Source: CAYTCZ01 sp964436315 | Lineage (GTDB): Bacteria > Actinomycetota > Thermoleophilia > Gaiellales > Gaiellaceae | Direction: 5' to 3' | Length of the DNA: 15,663 bases | NCBI GenBank assembly: GCA_964436315.1 | Contig: CAYTCZ010000090.1 | Coordinates: 1-15,663, forward strand | Part shown: positions 5,883-13,095 of the stretch, one piece after another | Position numbering within the stretch: position 1 is the first letter of the stretch | How the letters are laid out: each line of letters starts with the position of its first letter | Program-made: the position numbers and the translations under genes | Notes under the pieces: generated by a model | The model's database searches: none | What the model was told of the DNA's origin: nothing | Seen by the model: only the letters and a program-made list of their open reading frames with translations

Positions 5883-8135
5883 GTGTCGACGCTGGCCGGG
5901 CCGTTCGCGGGAACGCCGCTGATCTGGACGAAGATCGATCCACCGGTGGCGCGCGAACGGGTCTCGCGCGATCCGCTCCTCGACATCCTTCGCCAGCGTC
6001 CCGCTCCCCGGCTCGCGCTCATTCGTGCTCCTGCCGGTTGGGGCAAGTCGACGCTGCTCGCGGACTGGTATTTCTCCGAGGGTGAGGATCGAGCGTTCGC
6101 CTGGCTCGCTCTCGATCGACTCGACAACGATCCCACCCGCTTCTGGCGCTACGCGATCGAGACTCTCCGCACGATCGTGGCTGACATCGGGGGGACGTCT
6201 CTGAATGTGCTGTCGGTACCCGGAGGGAACCTCGTCGACGACGTCCTGCCTCCGCTCATCAACGAGCTGACGAATCTTCCGGCAGAAACGGTGCTCGTGC
6301 TCGACGACTACCACCTGATCCGAAACGATGAGATTCACGAGCAGATCGCCTTTCTCGTCGAGCACCTGCCTTCGGCCCACAGCCTGGTCGTTGCCAGCCG
6401 GACGGAGCCGCCGCTTCCGCTCGCTCGGCTGCGCGGGCGCGGCGAGCTGGTCGAGATCGACACCGAACACCTCTCCTTCTCGAGCGAGGAGGCGCGCGCG
6501 CTCCTGAACGACGTCCACGGGCTCGCGCTCTCGGCCGAGGATGCCTCCAGACTGCGGGAACGGACGGAAGGCTGGCCGGCCGGGCTGTACCTGGCGGCGC
6601 TCTCGATACGCGATCGGAGCGATCGGGGCGCGTTCATCGAGGACTTCGCTGGCGACGACCGCCACGTCGTCGACTACCTGAGTGCCGAGGTGCTTGCGGG
6701 ACAACCCAGCGACGTTCGCGAGTTCCTCCTTCGCACCTCGATTCTCGAGCGTCTCTCTGCTTCCGCCTGCGATGCGGTGATGGGAAGGAACGACTCGGCT
6801 CGTCTGCTCGAGGAGATCTCGCGCTCGAACTTCTTCCTCATCCCGCTCGACACGAGGCGGGAGTGGTATCGCTACCACCACCTGTTCGGCGAGCTGCTCC
6901 GGCACGAGCTCGCGCTCGCCGAGCCAGAGCTCGTCCCTGCGCTCCATCGTCAAGCCGCGGAGTGGGCCAAGAACGCTGGTTTCGTCTCCACTGCCGTCCA
7001 CCACGCCACGACAGCCGGCGATGTCGATGAGGCGGCCGAGTTGATCGCCGAGCACTGGAATACCTTTCTGAACCAAGGCCGGCTCGGAACCGTCGTCGAC
7101 TGGCTCGATACTCTCCCCGATACGGCCGTGCTGAGCGACCCTCGGCTCTGTCTCGCACGGGCGGGCACCCTCCTGACCCTCGGACGCTATAGCGAGCTCG
7201 ACCAGTGGCTGGATGCGGCCGAGCACGCCGAGGGCACAAGCGGCTCCCGAGTCGGTGCTGCATCGGTCGAGGCGGAAACGGCAATCTACCGGGCCGTTCG
7301 CCATTATCGGGTTGGAGAGCTCGTCAAGGCGATCGAGGAAGCCCGAAAGGCAGTTGAGCTCGAGCAGAATGACCCTTCCCCGTGGCAGGCGATGGCCTTC
7401 GCGGCGCTCGGGAGGAGCCTTTACTGGAGAGGAGAGATCGAAGAGGCGTCCGTCGCGCTCGAGCGAGCGGCGGAGCTTGCCGAGCCTGGTCAGAACACGC
7501 TTTCGATCCTCGGCGTGCTCGGCTACCTCGCCGTCATCAAGGTTGAACGAGGCGAACTCGCCGAGGCTACTCACTATGTCGATGTAGCCATTCGTCTGAG
7601 CGAGGAGCATGGCTTCAGTGAGCACTGGGTGACCATGATGGTTCATGCAGCTAGCGCGAAAGTCCTGAGTGGCCGGGAAGAGCTTTCGGGCGCTGTCAGC
7701 GCGGCGCAGCGAGCTGTCGAACTTGGTCGGCGCGGGGCGTCACGCGTCGAGACGGCGTACTGCTTGCTTGTGCTTGCGGAGGCTCAGGCTCGTGTCGGAG
7801 AGCCTCGGGCGGCTTCGACTGCGTTCCAGGACGCGCGCGAGATCGTTGACGGTCTGCACGAAGGCGGCATTTTGGTCGAGTTGCTCCAGGCGAGCGCTCA
7901 GCGCGAAGGACACCCGGCGCAATCCGCGGCGTCTTTCCGGCCCGATCTACTGACCGACCGTGAGCTCGCAGTCCTCCGCCTACTTCCGTCCAAACTCTCG
8001 CAGCGGGAAATCGGGGCTGAGCTCTACGTCTCGTACAACACGGTCAAGACGCACACGAAGCGCATCTTCCGTAAGCTCGGAGTCTCGACGAGGGCAGAAG
8101 CCGTCGAGCGCGCCCGAGAGCTCGATCTCCTCTAG
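5883..8135 (+). CDS. MalT-like ATP-binding LuxR-family transcriptional regulator
   Basis: Encodes 750 residues, within the range of MalT-like (STAND ATPase) activators. Seen in order are a short N-terminus with TKIDPP, Walker A APAGWGKST at 49-57, Walker B VLVLDD at 137-142, a winged-helix and arm region with EGWPAGLYLAALS and RYHHLFGELLRHEL, and then a long helical region of TPR-like repeats at about 350-670 that probably binds the inducer. A C-terminal LuxR helix-turn-helix at about 689-750 contains LTDRELAVLRLL, LSQREIGAELYVSYNTVKTH and IFRKLGVSTRAEAVERA. Such proteins bind ATP and a ligand, oligomerise, and activate transcription. The GTG at 5883 is chosen over a TTG at 5847 because a TAnnnT box fits a leaderless start there. 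Its stop shares CTAG with the convergent membrane-protein gene. It may control the neighbouring catabolic operon, but nothing in the sequence proves it. Confidence 0.93.
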   Translation: MSTLAGPFAGTPLIWTKIDPPVARERVSRDPLLDILRQRPAPRLALIRAPAGWGKSTLLADWYFSEGEDRAFAWLALDRLDNDPTRFWRYAIETLRTIVADIGGTSLNVLSVPGGNLVDDVLPPLINELTNLPAETVLVLDDYHLIRNDEIHEQIAFLVEHLPSAHSLVVASRTEPPLPLARLRGRGELVEIDTEHLSFSSEEARALLNDVHGLALSAEDASRLRERTEGWPAGLYLAALSIRDRSDRGAFIEDFAGDDRHVVDYLSAEVLAGQPSDVREFLLRTSILERLSASACDAVMGRNDSARLLEEISRSNFFLIPLDTRREWYRYHHLFGELLRHELALAEPELVPALHRQAAEWAKNAGFVSTAVHHATTAGDVDEAAELIAEHWNTFLNQGRLGTVVDWLDTLPDTAVLSDPRLCLARAGTLLTLGRYSELDQWLDAAEHAEGTSGSRVGAASVEAETAIYRAVRHYRVGELVKAIEEARKAVELEQNDPSPWQAMAFAALGRSLYWRGEIEEASVALERAAELAEPGQNTLSILGVLGYLAVIKVERGELAEATHYVDVAIRLSEEHGFSEHWVTMMVHAASAKVLSGREELSGAVSAAQRAVELGRRGASRVETAYCLLVLAEAQARVGEPRAASTAFQDAREIVDGLHEGGILVELLQASAQREGHPAQSAASFRPDLLTDRELAVLRLLPSKLSQREIGAELYVSYNTVKTHTKRIFRKLGVSTRAEAVERARELDLL

Positions 8136-8665
8136 CGACGCGTAGCCCGGTCGAGGATCTTGTAGCCGACCGCGACTCCAGCGCCGTACGTGAGGTGGTA
8201 GGAGATATCCTTGGCGATCGTCTTCGCCGGATACTGCCACGGAGGCTTGTAGAGGCCCATCGGGACCAGCGTTGCGTACGACTGGGCCCAGACGCCGAGG
8301 CCGAAGAGCGAGCCGCTCGATGCCGTCCTTTCGGGCATCCACGCGTGCGCAAGGCCATAGGTGCCTCCCATCACCGTTCCAAAGCCCCAGTGAACCGCGT
8401 TCGTGAAGAGCGGAATTCGCTCCGGCGGTACCTCGCGCCCGGAAACTGCCTTCACCATCAGCCGGCCCACCTGGGCAGGCGCGGGAGCGTGTGCCCAGGG
8501 ATCCTCGTCGTCCATGTGCTTGACGGTCATTGACCGGCGCAGTCTGGCCGCGACCTCCTGCCAGGCCGTCATGACGCTCGTACCGATGACTCCCGCCCCG
8601 AGACCGATGGCGAGCGCGCCGAGCGCGCCTTTCTCGTTCTGGCTTGCCTCTGGACGCGAACGCAT
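8132..8665 (-). CDS. Small membrane protein of unknown function, last gene of the catabolic operon
   Basis: Encodes 177 residues with four likely membrane helices at about 14-34, 88-108, 117-136 and 154-172. Conserved-looking polar and Pro-rich motifs stand between them: DPWAHAPAPAQVGR at 55-68, GREVPPERIPLFTNAVHWGFG at 77-96 (in two adjoining parts), VPMGLYKPPWQYP at 134-146, and DISYHLTYG at 153-161. From memory these resemble uncharacterised actinobacterial membrane proteins of the DUF1440/YagU sort; the family name is uncertain. The start is strong: AAGGAGG lies seven bases before the ATG at 8665. It begins 16 bases after the redoxin stop, on the same strand. It ends convergently on the LuxR regulator, with the two TAG stops sharing CTAG at 8132-8135. 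No role in the pathway can be read. Confidence 0.82.
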   Translation of the reverse strand: MRSRPEASQNEKGALGALAIGLGAGVIGTSVMTAWQEVAARLRRSMTVKHMDDEDPWAHAPAPAQVGRLMVKAVSGREVPPERIPLFTNAVHWGFGTVMGGTYGLAHAWMPERTASSGSLFGLGVWAQSYATLVPMGLYKPPWQYPAKTIAKDISYHLTYGAGVAVGYKILDRATRR

Positions 8666-8681
8666 GGTATGCCCTCCTTCG

Positions 8682-9299
8682 TTAGCTTCGAACCCTGGTC
8701 CGGCTGCGGGTTTTCGTGGACGCGCGCCGCTTGGCGGATGGACGTTTGGCGACGCGCTCGGGGTGCCTGGCCTGCCATTCCTCCCGGACGCCGGGCTCGA
8801 GCGGGTCGAAGTTGTAGTCGTACTCCATGCGAAGCTCCCGAAGGTCGGCCCAGAGGTCGTAGATCGACGGCCGGCCCCAGAACCAGAAGCCGACGTAGAC
8901 CTTGAAGATCTTCAGTCCAGGCGCGAGCAGTACGGTGTGGGGGACAGATGCGGTGTGATGGTCGTCGACGTACTCCTCGATTCCGAGCGTGCTTCGAACC
9001 TCGAGATCGACGTCGGCGAGGAAGGTCCAGTGCGCCCCCGTCGTCATCTTCAGCTTGAGCGTCTCGTGGAGGTCGTTGGGAAGGATCGTGACCAGCTCAC
9101 CCTCGAGGGTGCCGCACCACTCATGGAACTTCAGGAGCTCGCGGTGGTGCTGGCGTTCGCGGGGGCAGTGCTCTCCGCGGCCGAGCTGGAGCACCATCGG
9201 ATTCGAGCCCTGGAGTTCTGAGAGACGATGAAGCATCCCGTTCTCGTCCGGGAGTTCGAAGTCGGGGAAGGTATCCCCGGGTTTGAGATCCTTGAGCAT
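8682..9299 (-). CDS. Redoxin-domain (peroxiredoxin-like, AhpC/TSA) protein with basic tail
   Basis: Encodes 205 residues. The N-terminus LKPGDTFPDFELPDENG at 5-21 is the usual opening of the thioredoxin-fold redoxin domain. The likely peroxidatic Cys45 lies in GRGEHCPRERQHH, which keeps CPRE but not the PxxxTxxC loop of classical peroxiredoxins. The only other cysteine is Cys62 in HEWCGTL. The region after 140, KVYVGFWFWGRPS and LRELRMEYDYNFDP, looks specific to a subfamily, and the last 20 or so residues are rich in Lys and Arg. AAAGGAG lies seven bases before the ATG. It follows the large SMP-30 gene by 27 bases and precedes the membrane-protein gene by 16, so it belongs to the operon. A role in removing peroxide formed by the flavoenzyme of the operon is plausible but unproven. 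It could also be a disulfide reductase or a non-enzymatic fold. Confidence 0.85.
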   Translation of the reverse strand: MLKDLKPGDTFPDFELPDENGMLHRLSELQGSNPMVLQLGRGEHCPRERQHHRELLKFHEWCGTLEGELVTILPNDLHETLKLKMTTGAHWTFLADVDLEVRSTLGIEEYVDDHHTASVPHTVLLAPGLKIFKVYVGFWFWGRPSIYDLWADLRELRMEYDYNFDPLEPGVREEWQARHPERVAKRPSAKRRASTKTRSRTRVRS

Positions 9300-9326
9300 C
9301 GTCTTTCTCCTTTCGAGTGTCGGTGA

Positions 9327-10922
9327 TTACTCGGGTCGGATTCCGGCTACGCCAAGCCGCAGCCGGTAGACGCTCGTGAGCGCAGTCACGTACAGCGTCC
9401 TGCCGTCCTCGCCACCCCAGGCGAGGTTGTGTGGATCCTCGGGGAGTACGAGCGTGCCCAGATGGTCGCCTTCGGCGGAGAGGACCCAGATTCCGCCGGG
9501 TCCGCAGACGTAGAGGTTTCCTTCCCGGTCGACCTTGATCCCGTCGATCGCGTCTTCGCCGGGCGCATCGGTCATGTCGAAGAGGACCCTCGAGTCCCGT
9601 GCATAGCCGGCTTCGTCGAGCTCGTAGCGCATCACGACCTTGCTGTCGGGATCCCAGTTCCCGACGTAGAGGTATCGCTCGTCGGGCGAGAATGCGATGC
9701 CGTTCGGCCCTGCCAACTCGTCGCTCACCAGTTCCACCTCGCCGTCTCGGGCCCGGAACACGCCGCTGAAATCGAGCTCCTTGGCCGGATCGTCGAAGAC
9801 CTCCGGGAGGCCGAAGGGCGGGTCGGTGAAGTAGAGCGTCCCGTCGGAGCGGTAGACGAGGTCGTTCGGGCTGTTCAGTCGTTTGCCGTCGTAGCGATCG
9901 GCCAGGACGGTGATATCGCCGTGCGGGTTGACACGGATGATGCGGCGGTTGCCGTGCTGGCAGATCGTCAGCAGGCCGTCCGGGTCGAGCGTGAGTCCGT
10001 TCGAGCCAGGCTGGTGGTAACGGCCGATCTCGAAGCCCGTGAAGCCGCTCTTGGGCCGAAACACGGTCACGCTGCCGAGCGGCGTCCACCGGTAGATGGC
10101 ATTCGTATTTGGCGAGCTGAAGAGCAGTGCTCCGTCGCGCGTCCAGACGGGCCCCTCCGTGAACTCGAAGCCGCCGGCGATCCGTTCGAGTCGGGTTTCC
10201 GGTGCGACGAGATCGTCGAGGCGGGCGTCGCTCCGTTCGATCTCGAGCGGTGCCTCGTGAGCGGGCTGCGCGCGCTCGGCCGAGTAGAAATCGAGCGTTG
10301 CGGTTCGCATCCAGATGTAGTTCCGCGGCGAGGCAGAGATCGGGCCGTTGATCCCGAAGATTGCGAGCTGGAACCGATCGCCCGGGCGCGCATCGCGGGT
10401 GAGAACGACGCGGTTCGGGGCGTTGAACCCTCCGACGACCTGGCCGCCAACGTTCCCGAGCGCGAGCGGCAGTTCACCGTCCACCCAGATCTCGGCGTAG
10501 TCGTCGAGCACGACCTCGAAGATCACGGTCGAACCCGTCGGGTCGAAGTCGCCGACCGCTTCGGGGATCGTCACTGCGATTCGGTACCAGTTGAAGCAGA
10601 CGCGACCCGCTGCCAGCCGGAGCGCCGTCTCCGCCGGTTCGAGTACGCGCCAGCCGGAATCGTCGAAGTCGCCGGCCTCGGCGTGCGGAAGGACGTCGTA
10701 GGTCCGGTTGGGTCGGTCGCCGGGACCGAGCGGGTCATCGGCCGCGCCGACCTCGACGAAGTCGATCTCCTCGACCGTGCAGTCGGAGTAGCGCCACTCG
10801 CCGCCGACGACTGAGAGGCCTTCCGCGGTCTGGAGGTCGACGATGGCGTCCGGACGGCCGGGCAGAAGCTCTACCGGGCCGGGGAGCTTCGCCGCACGGG
10901 TGATCGATTCGACGGTTGCCAT
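9327..10922 (-). CDS. SMP-30/gluconolactonase-family lactonase with N-terminal carbohydrate-binding-like domain
   Basis: Encodes 531 residues, against about 290-320 for a plain SMP-30 lactonase. Residues 30-215 form an extra beta-rich domain (NWYRIAVTIP, FEVVLDDYAEIWVDGELPL, GGFNAPNRVVL) that resembles the galactose-binding jelly roll of glycoside hydrolases. The six-bladed SMP-30 propeller fills about 240-525, with the metal ligands placed as in the family: Glu256 in TEGPVW, Asn353 in NSPNDLV, Asn407 in GPNGIAFSPDE and Asp460 in DGIKVD. The family hydrolyses sugar lactones and related esters with a divalent metal. No signal peptide is visible. Its ATG lies one base after the GlcG-cupin stop (TGA, G, ATG), so the two are translationally coupled. 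The added domain suggests a larger or glycosylated substrate than free gluconolactone. Confidence 0.92.
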   Translation of the reverse strand: MATVESITRAAKLPGPVELLPGRPDAIVDLQTAEGLSVVGGEWRYSDCTVEEIDFVEVGAADDPLGPGDRPNRTYDVLPHAEAGDFDDSGWRVLEPAETALRLAAGRVCFNWYRIAVTIPEAVGDFDPTGSTVIFEVVLDDYAEIWVDGELPLALGNVGGQVVGGFNAPNRVVLTRDARPGDRFQLAIFGINGPISASPRNYIWMRTATLDFYSAERAQPAHEAPLEIERSDARLDDLVAPETRLERIAGGFEFTEGPVWTRDGALLFSSPNTNAIYRWTPLGSVTVFRPKSGFTGFEIGRYHQPGSNGLTLDPDGLLTICQHGNRRIIRVNPHGDITVLADRYDGKRLNSPNDLVYRSDGTLYFTDPPFGLPEVFDDPAKELDFSGVFRARDGEVELVSDELAGPNGIAFSPDERYLYVGNWDPDSKVVMRYELDEAGYARDSRVLFDMTDAPGEDAIDGIKVDREGNLYVCGPGGIWVLSAEGDHLGTLVLPEDPHNLAWGGEDGRTLYVTALTSVYRLRLGVAGIRPE

Positions 10923-10923
10923 C

Positions 10924-12132
10924 TCAGCTCTCGACCTTCACGACGAAGTACAGAAACGGGTCGGAAACCTCGACGAACTGGTGTGGCACCGCGCTGGGGA
11001 TCGCGAAGACGTCGCCCTCGCCGAGCTTCTGCTTCGTCCCGCCCTCGAGGCGTGGAGCCCGGAGCTCGCCGGGGGCGACTTCGCGTGTATCCACCATCTC
11101 GCCGCCGGTGACGACCGTTGCGGTGCCTTCCACGATGTGCATGACGTCGACGACGTGCTCGTGGTATTCGACCTCGCCCGGCTCAATGCGGCGCCCTGCA
11201 TCAAGCTTGTAGCCCTGGGTGTCGAGCAGCAGGCCGCCCGCGCGGAATTTCTTCTCGAGCGCGGTGCGCGAGATGAACGTCGCGCCGTTTGTGCGACCGT
11301 TTGAGGACTCGGCGGCCTGCTCCGCGGCCAAGGCTCCGATGATCGCGAGCTCCTGGTCCTCGTTTGCCGACGACGCACCGCTGACACCGATCGCCCCGAT
11401 CACCGTTCCCTGATAGGTGATCGGGACACCTCCCTGGAGAGGCACGGCGCGGGCGAGGTGAAGCGCGGATGGCCTGCCCCCCGAGGCCTGATTCTCGAAG
11501 TCCTTGCTCGGCCGCCGGTAGATGGCCGCCGTGCGCGCCTTGTCAGTCGTCACCTCGACGCTGGCCACCTGGGCACCGTCTGGACGGTGCAGGTAGATGA
11601 GCGCGCCTCCTGCATCGACGGCAGACACGACCGGGGAGACCCCGCGTTCCGCTGCGGCCGCGCCGACGGCCTCGACCGCGAATTTCGCTCCCGTCTGAGT
11701 CAGCGCCGGCGCTTCGACAGTTGAGAACTCCGCCGCCGCTCCTGCGATGGAGACGGCCTCGTCCTCGTCGGGCGTCTCGCCGCTCGTCCCGATCGCACCG
11801 ACGACTTCCTCGCCGACTTTGAGCGGAATGCCGCCGATCAGGCACGAGGCGCCTTGGAGCGCGAGCGCCCCGATTCTGCCGTTGGTGACCTGCTCTTCCA
11901 TCTCCCGGCTCGGGCGGACGAAGATCGCAGCCGTGCGGGCCTTGTCGAGCGCGACGCGGGAACTGGCGATCTGAGTGCCTTCGGTGCGCCGCATCGAGAC
12001 GAGCTCGCCCCAGGGGTCGACAACGGCCATGGCGACGCGGAGCCCCTTCGCCCTCGCCGTCTGGTCGGCCACAGCCAGGACGGCTTCGGCGCCGCCGTCG
12101 TCGATGATGCGCCGGTTTCGGATCAGCTCCAT
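10924..12132 (-). CDS. GlcG-GlcG-cupin fusion protein
   Basis: Encodes 402 residues in three parts. Residues 1-140 and about 143-275 are two copies of the GlcG/HbpS (DUF336) domain, shown by the repeated DKARTAAIFVRPS (63-75) and DKARTAAIYRRPS (197-209), the GGIPL and GGVPI turns, and GAIGTSG and GAIGVSG. Residues 295-400 are a cupin with likely metal ligands His324 and His326 in EYHEHVVDVMHIVEG and His384 in IPSAVPHQF. GlcG/HbpS proteins have been linked to glycolate operons and, in Streptomyces, to haem binding; the cupin could be sensory or enzymatic. The start is firm: AAAGGAG lies seven bases before the ATG at 12132, inside the end of the upstream SMP-30 gene, which it overlaps by ten bases. 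I know of no assigned function for this arrangement. Confidence 0.92.
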   Translation of the reverse strand: MELIRNRRIIDDGGAEAVLAVADQTARAKGLRVAMAVVDPWGELVSMRRTEGTQIASSRVALDKARTAAIFVRPSREMEEQVTNGRIGALALQGASCLIGGIPLKVGEEVVGAIGTSGETPDEDEAVSIAGAAAEFSTVEAPALTQTGAKFAVEAVGAAAAERGVSPVVSAVDAGGALIYLHRPDGAQVASVEVTTDKARTAAIYRRPSKDFENQASGGRPSALHLARAVPLQGGVPITYQGTVIGAIGVSGASSANEDQELAIIGALAAEQAAESSNGRTNGATFISRTALEKKFRAGGLLLDTQGYKLDAGRRIEPGEVEYHEHVVDVMHIVEGTATVVTGGEMVDTREVAPGELRAPRLEGGTKQKLGEGDVFAIPSAVPHQFVEVSDPFLYFVVKVES

Positions 12133-13001
12133 GGTGAAGCTCCTTTCACGTTCAGGACAGCAGCCCAGATGGCCGTGTCGGCGGTGATGTAGAGGACGTT
12201 GCGCTCATGGCCGCCGAAGGTGAAGTTGACGGCGCCGGGCAGGTTGATCTCCCCGCTCAGGCCCCCTTGCTCGTCGAGGATCTGGACCCCGCCCGCCGAC
12301 GAGGTGTAGATGTACCCGTGCTCGTCGATTTTGATCCCGTCCGGGTGCTCAGGAGTGCCGACGGCGATGACGCGGCGGTCGGTGAGGCGCGCGCCGTCCT
12401 CCACCTCGAAGACGAGGAGGTGGTGAGGGGCGCCGTTATCGCCGACGTAGAGGAGGCTTTCGTCGGGGGAGAAGGCGAGGCCATTCGGCTTGTCGAACGA
12501 ATCGGCGACAACGGTGAGCTCCTCCGAGGCCGGGTCGTACCGGTAGACGTTGTCGCTGAGCTGCGGCGCCGGCCTGAAGCCCTGGAGGTAGCCGTAGCTC
12601 GGGTCCGTAAACCAGATCGTTCCGTCACTACGGACGACGACATCGTTCGGGGAGTTGAGTGGAAGCCCGTCCGAGGCTTCGACGAGGATCTCGACCTCGC
12701 CCTTGGCTCGGTCGAGTCGTGTGATTCGCGCCGGCTCCGTGAGGGTCCCCTGCTCGCAGATGACGAGGCGGCCCTCGCCATCGAGGGCCATCCCGTTGGC
12801 CATGTTGGCGTCCGCGCGAACGACCGAGACGCTCCGGTCGGCAAGGGTAAGACGCTTGAGGGCGACTCGATCGGTTCGAACGGTGGTGAAGTACAGAGCG
12901 TCCTCGTCGGAGACGTAGACCGGGCCCTCGTGGGCGTCGGTCTCCATCACGGGACTGAGTCCCACCGTCGTGCTCTCGAGAGTTGAATGTGCTTGGCTCA
13001 T
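12123..13001 (-). CDS. SMP-30/gluconolactonase-family lactonase
   Basis: Encodes 292 residues, the normal length for the family. Metal ligands expected of SMP-30 are present: Glu25 in HEGPVYV, Asn119 in LNSPNDVVV, Asn173 in KPNGLAFSPDE and Asp221 in PDGIKIDEHG. WFTDPSYG at 130-137 is also typical. The family opens sugar lactones to aldonic acids, and related members act on other lactones or esters. The ATG at 13001 is chosen because the frame upstream of it (to 13181) is Arg/Ser-rich and overlaps the real end of the flavoprotein gene. Its ribosome site is weak (TTGGA next to the ATG), and a hairpin lies 12 bases before the start. The gene ends ten bases inside the GlcG-cupin gene. It shares the fold and ligands of the larger SMP-30 protein downstream but not its N-terminal domain. 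Confidence 0.92.
   Translation of the reverse strand: MSQAHSTLESTTVGLSPVMETDAHEGPVYVSDEDALYFTTVRTDRVALKRLTLADRSVSVVRADANMANGMALDGEGRLVICEQGTLTEPARITRLDRAKGEVEILVEASDGLPLNSPNDVVVRSDGTIWFTDPSYGYLQGFRPAPQLSDNVYRYDPASEELTVVADSFDKPNGLAFSPDESLLYVGDNGAPHHLLVFEVEDGARLTDRRVIAVGTPEHPDGIKIDEHGYIYTSSAGGVQILDEQGGLSGEINLPGAVNFTFGGHERNVLYITADTAIWAAVLNVKGASPWS
12140..12146 (-). promoter_or_regulatory. Ribosome binding site of the GlcG-cupin gene, inside the upstream gene
   Basis: AAAGGAG on the minus strand, seven bases before the ATG at 12130-12132, lies within the last codons of the SMP-30 gene. It fixes the start and shows that ribosomes can enter anew despite the ten-base overlap. Confidence 0.7.
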
Positions 13002-13013
13002 TCCAATTCGGGT

Positions 13014-13039
13014 GAGGAGCGACGTTTCTGCCGCTCCCC
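13014..13039 (-). promoter_or_regulatory. Intergenic hairpin in the operon, before the first SMP-30 gene
   Basis: On the minus strand GGGGAGCG and CGCTCCTC pair over eight positions with one G-U, and two more pairs can form inside, leaving a loop of AGAAAC. It lies in the 94-base space between the flavoprotein and SMP-30 genes, the only long gap in the operon, and ends 12 bases before the ATG. With no T run it looks more like an RNA processing or attenuation element than a terminator. CGGTCTCG also occurs twice in this gap. Confidence 0.45.
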
Positions 13040-13095
13040 GCGTTGGGTTTCCTTGGCTTGTCTTCCGAGACCGACCCGCCGTTACATCGAGACCG

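Noticed and set aside
5811..7646. Long minus-strand open frame (about 611 codons) antisense to the LuxR regulator
   Set aside because: It mirrors the plus-strand gene, which has clear Walker and helix-turn-helix motifs. The antisense peptide is Arg/Glu-rich with no domain pattern, as expected in GC-rich DNA.
9429..10814. Plus-strand open frame (about 461 codons) antisense to the large SMP-30 gene
   Set aside because: The minus-strand frame has all SMP-30 metal ligands. The plus frame is a low-complexity Val/Asp/Arg shadow.
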